Shown: piece by piece, positions 60,562 through 64,000 of the stretch
How positions within the stretch are numbered: position 1 is the first letter of the stretch
Layout: every line of letters starts with the position of its first letter
NCBI GenBank assembly: GCA_000272025.2
Contig: AKCV02000022.1
Coordinates: 62,001-126,000 of the forward strand
Length of the DNA: 64,000 nt
From: Imbroritus primus
GTDB lineage: Bacteria; Pseudomonadota; Gammaproteobacteria; Burkholderiales; Burkholderiaceae
Direction: 5' to 3'
Notes under the pieces: generated by a model
Told to the model about the DNA's origin: nothing
What the model saw: only the letters and a program-made list of their open reading frames with translations
The model's database searches: none
Made by a program: the position numbers and the translations under genes

Positions 60562-61961
60562 ATTGTCTCCATCGTCCTGAGTGGTGCCGCCCGTTCCTGC
60601 CGAGGCAGGCAAAACGCCTCCCCGGCCTGTCGGGCGAAATGCGCGAAAACACGGAAACGCACCTGCGAGTCCGGGTCGTTGCGCATGCGCCAGCGGTCCG
60701 CATCGGTGAGATGCGGATGGTCCACCAGCAACGCGCGGTGCAGCGCATAACCATCCTTGCGCAGCATCAGCAGAACGCTGCGGCTGGCATGGCGGTTGAG
60801 AATGACGGCCCGGCGCACGTCCGGGCTGTCGTGCCTGGCCAGGGCGGCCAGGCGTGTCGGCGAGACCTCGCGCTGCTGCGCAACGCCTGCCAGCACATCG
60901 ATATCGGTGCTGCGCGCCAGGCGCCGCACCAGCTGTACGGAAATATCGTGGCGATACGCCACGCCGGCCTGGACCCATGGCACCGGATCGAGGCTGAGAC
61001 GTTCAAGCAACTCCGGCGGGCAGGCAGGATGCCGCGCCACGCCCCGCCGGACATCGGCCTCGGCATCGCCTGCCAGCCGCGTGAGCCGGTCGACAGGGCA
61101 TGCAGCATTGCGCGCCACGGTACGCCGCACCCAGACATCGGCATCCTCCAGCAGCCAGTCCACCAGCCGTGGCGGCAGATCGGCGCGGCCAGCGATGGTC
61201 CGGCGCACGCCGGCATCGCGGTCAAAACACAATGTGAGCAAGGCGGCCATGGGCAATGCAGCCTGCGCCGCCGCCGCGCGCCGCACGGCGGCATCGCCAT
61301 CGGCCGATGTGCGCACCTGACGCGCCAGGGATCGGCGCTCAAGCACCCCATCGGGCAACCGCGTCAGCAAGCGCGCCGGGCATGCCGGATGCAGCAGGAT
61401 CTGGGCGCGCACGGCCGGCTCCACGGTGGACTGCCAGAGTGTGTCGAGCGTGCGGGCGTCCGTGGCGAGGTTGACGGCCAGCAGGCGCTCGAGCCCTGCG
61501 GGATGGCGCCGCTCCAGATCGGCCAGCAGTTCCGGGGCAACCCCGGTGTTCTCGCACAGCGCGCGCAGCACAGGCGGCGCGGGATTGCAGCCCGCCAGCG
61601 CCGCCAGTACCATGCGCGGCGTATTGGGATGCCGCGCCAGCAGCTCGCAGGTGCGCGCACTGCGCGCCGCATCCCAGACATGTGCCAGCGCATGCGCAGG
61701 CGTGGCGGGGTTGCGTGCCAGCCGTACCAGCACCATCTCGTCGTGTGCGCAGCGCTGTGCCAGCGCGCTCAGTACACTGGCTGGCAGGAACGGCGCAGCG
61801 GCCAGTTGCAGGCAATCGGCACGGGCCTGGAACAGGCGCTGCGCCAAGGCTTCGCGGTGCCCTCCTGCGGCATGCGGGTACAGGGCCGCCGCCGCAAAGG
61901 GATCGCTGCAGCTCCGCGCACGCCGCAGCAGCTCGAGCCAGTGCCGGTGCGAGATCGCCAT
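60558..61961 (-). CDS. LRV (leucine-rich repeat variant) protein
   Basis: Protein of 467 residues, almost entirely short repeats of about 24 residues of the form ALAHV-DAARSARTCELLARHP, or VRRTVARNAACPVDRLTRLA. These match LRV repeats, known from an Azotobacter protein near nif genes that bears a [4Fe-4S] cluster. The N-terminal Cys here do not form an obvious cluster. The protein would be a superhelical scaffold. Its stop overlaps the etfB start and the Fe-S oxidoreductase gene ends 12 bases before its start, so it lies inside the electron-transfer operon. A role in assembly or interaction of that complex is inference. Confidence 0.82.
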   Translation of the reverse strand: MAISHRHWLELLRRARSCSDPFAAAALYPHAAGGHREALAQRLFQARADCLQLAAAPFLPASVLSALAQRCAHDEMVLVRLARNPATPAHALAHVWDAARSARTCELLARHPNTPRMVLAALAGCNPAPPVLRALCENTGVAPELLADLERRHPAGLERLLAVNLATDARTLDTLWQSTVEPAVRAQILLHPACPARLLTRLPDGVLERRSLARQVRTSADGDAAVRRAAAAQAALPMAALLTLCFDRDAGVRRTIAGRADLPPRLVDWLLEDADVWVRRTVARNAACPVDRLTRLAGDAEADVRRGVARHPACPPELLERLSLDPVPWVQAGVAYRHDISVQLVRRLARSTDIDVLAGVAQQREVSPTRLAALARHDSPDVRRAVILNRHASRSVLLMLRKDGYALHRALLVDHPHLTDADRWRMRNDPDSQVRFRVFAHFARQAGEAFCLPRQERAAPLRTMETI

Positions 61962-61973
61962 GGACGTGTGCGC

Positions 61974-64000
61974 TCAGGCCGCCACCAGCGGCGCGCCGGC
62001 ATTCTCGGCGGCAGGCGTACCGCTATCGTCGGCACTGCCGTCCACCGTCTGTTCGTCGAGCGCCTCGCTGATCATTTCGATCAGTTCGCGCACCACGAAC
62101 TTGCCTTCATAGCCAGCCGTCTTGAGGGCATCCTCGAACATCGTCAGGTCCTTCGGGCAACAGACGACGAAGACCTCCAGTCCGTCGATCCCCGCAGCCT
62201 CCTTGATACGCATCTGCGAGGGCTTCTCCGCACCAACCGGATCGGGCATCCAGATACGCCCGCCGCCGGCGCCGCAGCAGAACGAGTTGTCACCGTGGCG
62301 CGGCATCTCGACCAGATCGCAGCCAATGGCCTTGAGGATGTCGCGCGGCGCGTCGTAACCCTTGTTGAAGCGGCCCAGGTGACACGGATCGTGCAGCGTG
62401 ACGCGGGAGCCGAGCGGCTTGCGGATGGTCAGCTTGCCTTCGCGCAGCATGCGCAGCACGTAGCTGGTGTAGTGCTCGATCTCGTATTGCCCGCCGAACT
62501 CCGGATACTCGTTGCGAATGGTGTTGTACGAGTGCGGATCGGTCGTGACGATGGTCTTGAAGCTGGCCGTGCCGAGCGTCGCGATATTGGTTTCCGCCAG
62601 CAGCTCGTACAGCCCTTCCTCGCCAACCCGCCGCACGTCATTGCCAGCATTCGATTCGCCCTCGTACAGCAGGCCGAAGTCGACGCCTGCGTCATGCAGC
62701 AGCGTGGCAAATGCCTGGCTCACCTTCTGGTTGCGCGGATCGAACGACGCGTAGTCGCCGACGAACCACAGCACGTCCACCGGCTCCTTGCGCGCATCCT
62801 TGACCGGGAACGGCAGAGCCTTGGTCCATGCGGCGCGCTTGCGCTTCGACTCGCCGAAGGAGTTGCCGGTCTTGTGGATCGTCTGCAGTGTCTTCTGCAG
62901 CTGTGGCTCCATGTCGCCATCCTCGACCAGCTTGCGACGCATCTGCACGATGATCGGCACGTGTTCGACGGCCACCGGGCAGATCTCCACGCAGGCCATG
63001 CAGGTACGGCACGACCACAGCGTTTCCATGAACACCTGGCCGCCGTCCTTGCCGTGCACGCTCAGCTTGACCTCATCCGGCAGCGCGTTCTTCTGCAAGG
63101 CTTCATTGGCAAACTCGCGCAGCGACAGGATCACGTCGCGCGGCGACAGCGGTGCGCCCGAGGCATTGGCCGGGCAGGCCTCGTGGCAGCGGCCGCACTT
63201 GGTGCAGGCATCCAGGTTCAGCAGGTGCTTCCAGGTGAAATCGGTGATGGCGGTGTAGCCCACCTTTTCGCTGTCCGCCGGCTGGCGCGGCAGGCGCTGC
63301 GCAGCGAGCGGGTCGCGGAACATCAGCGAACCCGAGGAGGTGAAGATGTGTTTGACCTTGGTAAAAGGAATCAGCGCGATCAGCGTCAGCGCGATGATGC
63401 CGTGGAACCACCACAGGCCGCTGCGCAGCATGCCCGCGCCCTCGGCGCTCAGGCCGCCGGCGCGCAGGACCTCAGCCAGGGCCGCGCCGAACGGCGACCA
63501 CCAGCGCAGGTCCCACACTTCGGGCCGCTCCTGCAGCCACACCAGGCGTGCGGCCTCCAGCAGGTAGCCGGTGATGCCGATGATGATCAGGGTCCAGAGA
63601 AACGCCCAGTCCTCGCGGCGATAGCCGCTGCGGTCGTAATCGGGATCGCCGGGCTTGCGGTCCGGGCGCTTGTAGTCGAGCTTGGGCGGCTTGATCCAGC
63701 CACGGCGGACCATCATGTACAGCAGGCCCGCGATCATCGCCACGCCGGCAAAATCGAGTACCAGCGAGAACCACAGGTAGAAGCTTCCGTGCCAGAACGA
63801 CAGGCCGAACAGCTTGGACGTGATGTCGTAATCGACGGTAATGGTTGCAGTACCGATAAACAGCAACGCAAAGCCATAGAAGATCATGCGGTGCGCACGG
63901 CCGGCAGCGGGGTCGCGGCGCATGATAGTGCGGTGGCTCGCCACCGTGCGGCACATCTGCAGGAAACGCTCGCCGAGCGCCAGCGGCGCACCGATGGGCT
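61974..64000 (-). CDS. Membrane (Fe-S) oxidoreductase, HdrD/DgcB-like (5' end outside window)
   Basis: More than 670 residues are visible and the frame continues past the window edge. The N-terminal part has several membrane helices (MIFYGFALLFIGTATITVDY and SFYLWFSLVLDFAGVAMIAG), like the b-type cytochrome-like DUF3483 region. Two [4Fe-4S] motifs follow: CTKCGRCHEACP and CRTCMACVEICP. The C-terminal CCG domain shows HDPCHLGRFN and SFCCGAGGGRIWMPD, as in heterodisulfide reductase D and glycerol-3-phosphate dehydrogenase C. It probably accepts electrons from EtfAB and gives them to quinone. The closest family I recall is DgcB of dimethylglycine catabolism, but generic ETF partners look alike. 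Confidence 0.88.
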   Translation of the reverse strand, partial: PIGAPLALGERFLQMCRTVASHRTIMRRDPAAGRAHRMIFYGFALLFIGTATITVDYDITSKLFGLSFWHGSFYLWFSLVLDFAGVAMIAGLLYMMVRRGWIKPPKLDYKRPDRKPGDPDYDRSGYRREDWAFLWTLIIIGITGYLLEAARLVWLQERPEVWDLRWWSPFGAALAEVLRAGGLSAEGAGMLRSGLWWFHGIIALTLIALIPFTKVKHIFTSSGSLMFRDPLAAQRLPRQPADSEKVGYTAITDFTWKHLLNLDACTKCGRCHEACPANASGAPLSPRDVILSLREFANEALQKNALPDEVKLSVHGKDGGQVFMETLWSCRTCMACVEICPVAVEHVPIIVQMRRKLVEDGDMEPQLQKTLQTIHKTGNSFGESKRKRAAWTKALPFPVKDARKEPVDVLWFVGDYASFDPRNQKVSQAFATLLHDAGVDFGLLYEGESNAGNDVRRVGEEGLYELLAETNIATLGTASFKTIVTTDPHSYNTIRNEYPEFGGQYEIEHYTSYVLRMLREGKLTIRKPLGSRVTLHDPCHLGRFNKGYDAPRDILKAIGCDLVEMPRHGDNSFCCGAGGGRIWMPDPVGAEKPSQMRIKEAAGIDGLEVFVVCCPKDLTMFEDALKTAGYEGKFVVRELIEMISEALDEQTVDGSADDSGTPAAENAGAPLVAA

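Noticed and set aside
58810-60750. Plus-strand frame of about 646 codons opposite etfA and etfB
   Set aside because: Both ETF subunits are unmistakable on the minus strand.

Overview
The window reads as high-GC betaproteobacterial chromosome, most like Cupriavidus or Ralstonia in the Burkholderiaceae. The order yebC-purD-hemF-nadD-rsfS-rlmH-maf-rng, the polA / DUF2782 / thrB neighbourhood, a BPSS1780-type membrane protein and an etfBA pair beside a membrane iron-sulfur oxidoreductase all fit that family. No rRNA, intact tRNA, CRISPR array, insertion sequence, integrase or replication origin was recognised. The genus is inferred from gene content and protein style, not from a search.

Bases 1 to about 11,200 are accessory DNA. 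A type I restriction-modification operon (hsdM-hsdS-hsdR, then a DUF45-type metallopeptidase cut by the window edge) is read leftward with ATGA overlaps throughout. HsdM carries a fused XRE-type DNA-binding domain. Two genes of unknown role (a Cys-motif protein and a DUF3223 protein) diverge from it. Next is a module of 3.4 kb flanked by imperfect direct repeats that resemble the 3' end of tmRNA. It holds a leftward cluster fic / PrlF C-domain protein / AlpA-like HTH / AbiEi-like antitoxin, and a divergent HTH antitoxin-like gene. The divergent promoter region is packed with short repeats. Several antitoxin-like proteins lack their usual toxins. This is the most likely place for a poorly described system.

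From 11.4 to 20.3 kb lie small stress and metal units: an SRPBCC protein, a low-affinity iron permease homologue, an ArsR regulator with an Old Yellow Enzyme, a CadR/PbrR-like MerR regulator with YnfA divergent from a CDF exporter, an EamA transporter, a sulfurtransferase, a ZIP transporter and a Tat-exported dienelactone hydrolase-like protein. From 20.4 to 31.5 kb come ndh, polA, a LOG-like protein, thrB, a Mn-riboswitch (yybP-ykoY) leader with a GDT1-type Mn exporter, a HerA-like ATPase and yebC.

From 31.6 to 37.9 kb is the compact housekeeping run purD to rng. It is followed by a secondary-alcohol-type dehydrogenase, a GGDEF-EAL protein, ahpC-ahpF, msbA, a glycosyltransferase and dnaE. 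At 51.1 to 55.5 kb a NarX/NarL-like two-component pair sits beside a transporter / winged-helix / 36-residue membrane peptide operon. That operon's promoter carries a NarL-type 7-2-7 site. The window ends with a PAS-GGDEF protein with a decayed EAL domain, a TorF-type porin and an electron-transfer unit: membrane Fe-S oxidoreductase, LRV-repeat protein, etfB, etfA.

Most long open frames antisense to these genes are GC-rich shadows and are omitted. Starts were chosen from Shine-Dalgarno sites, overlaps and family lengths.
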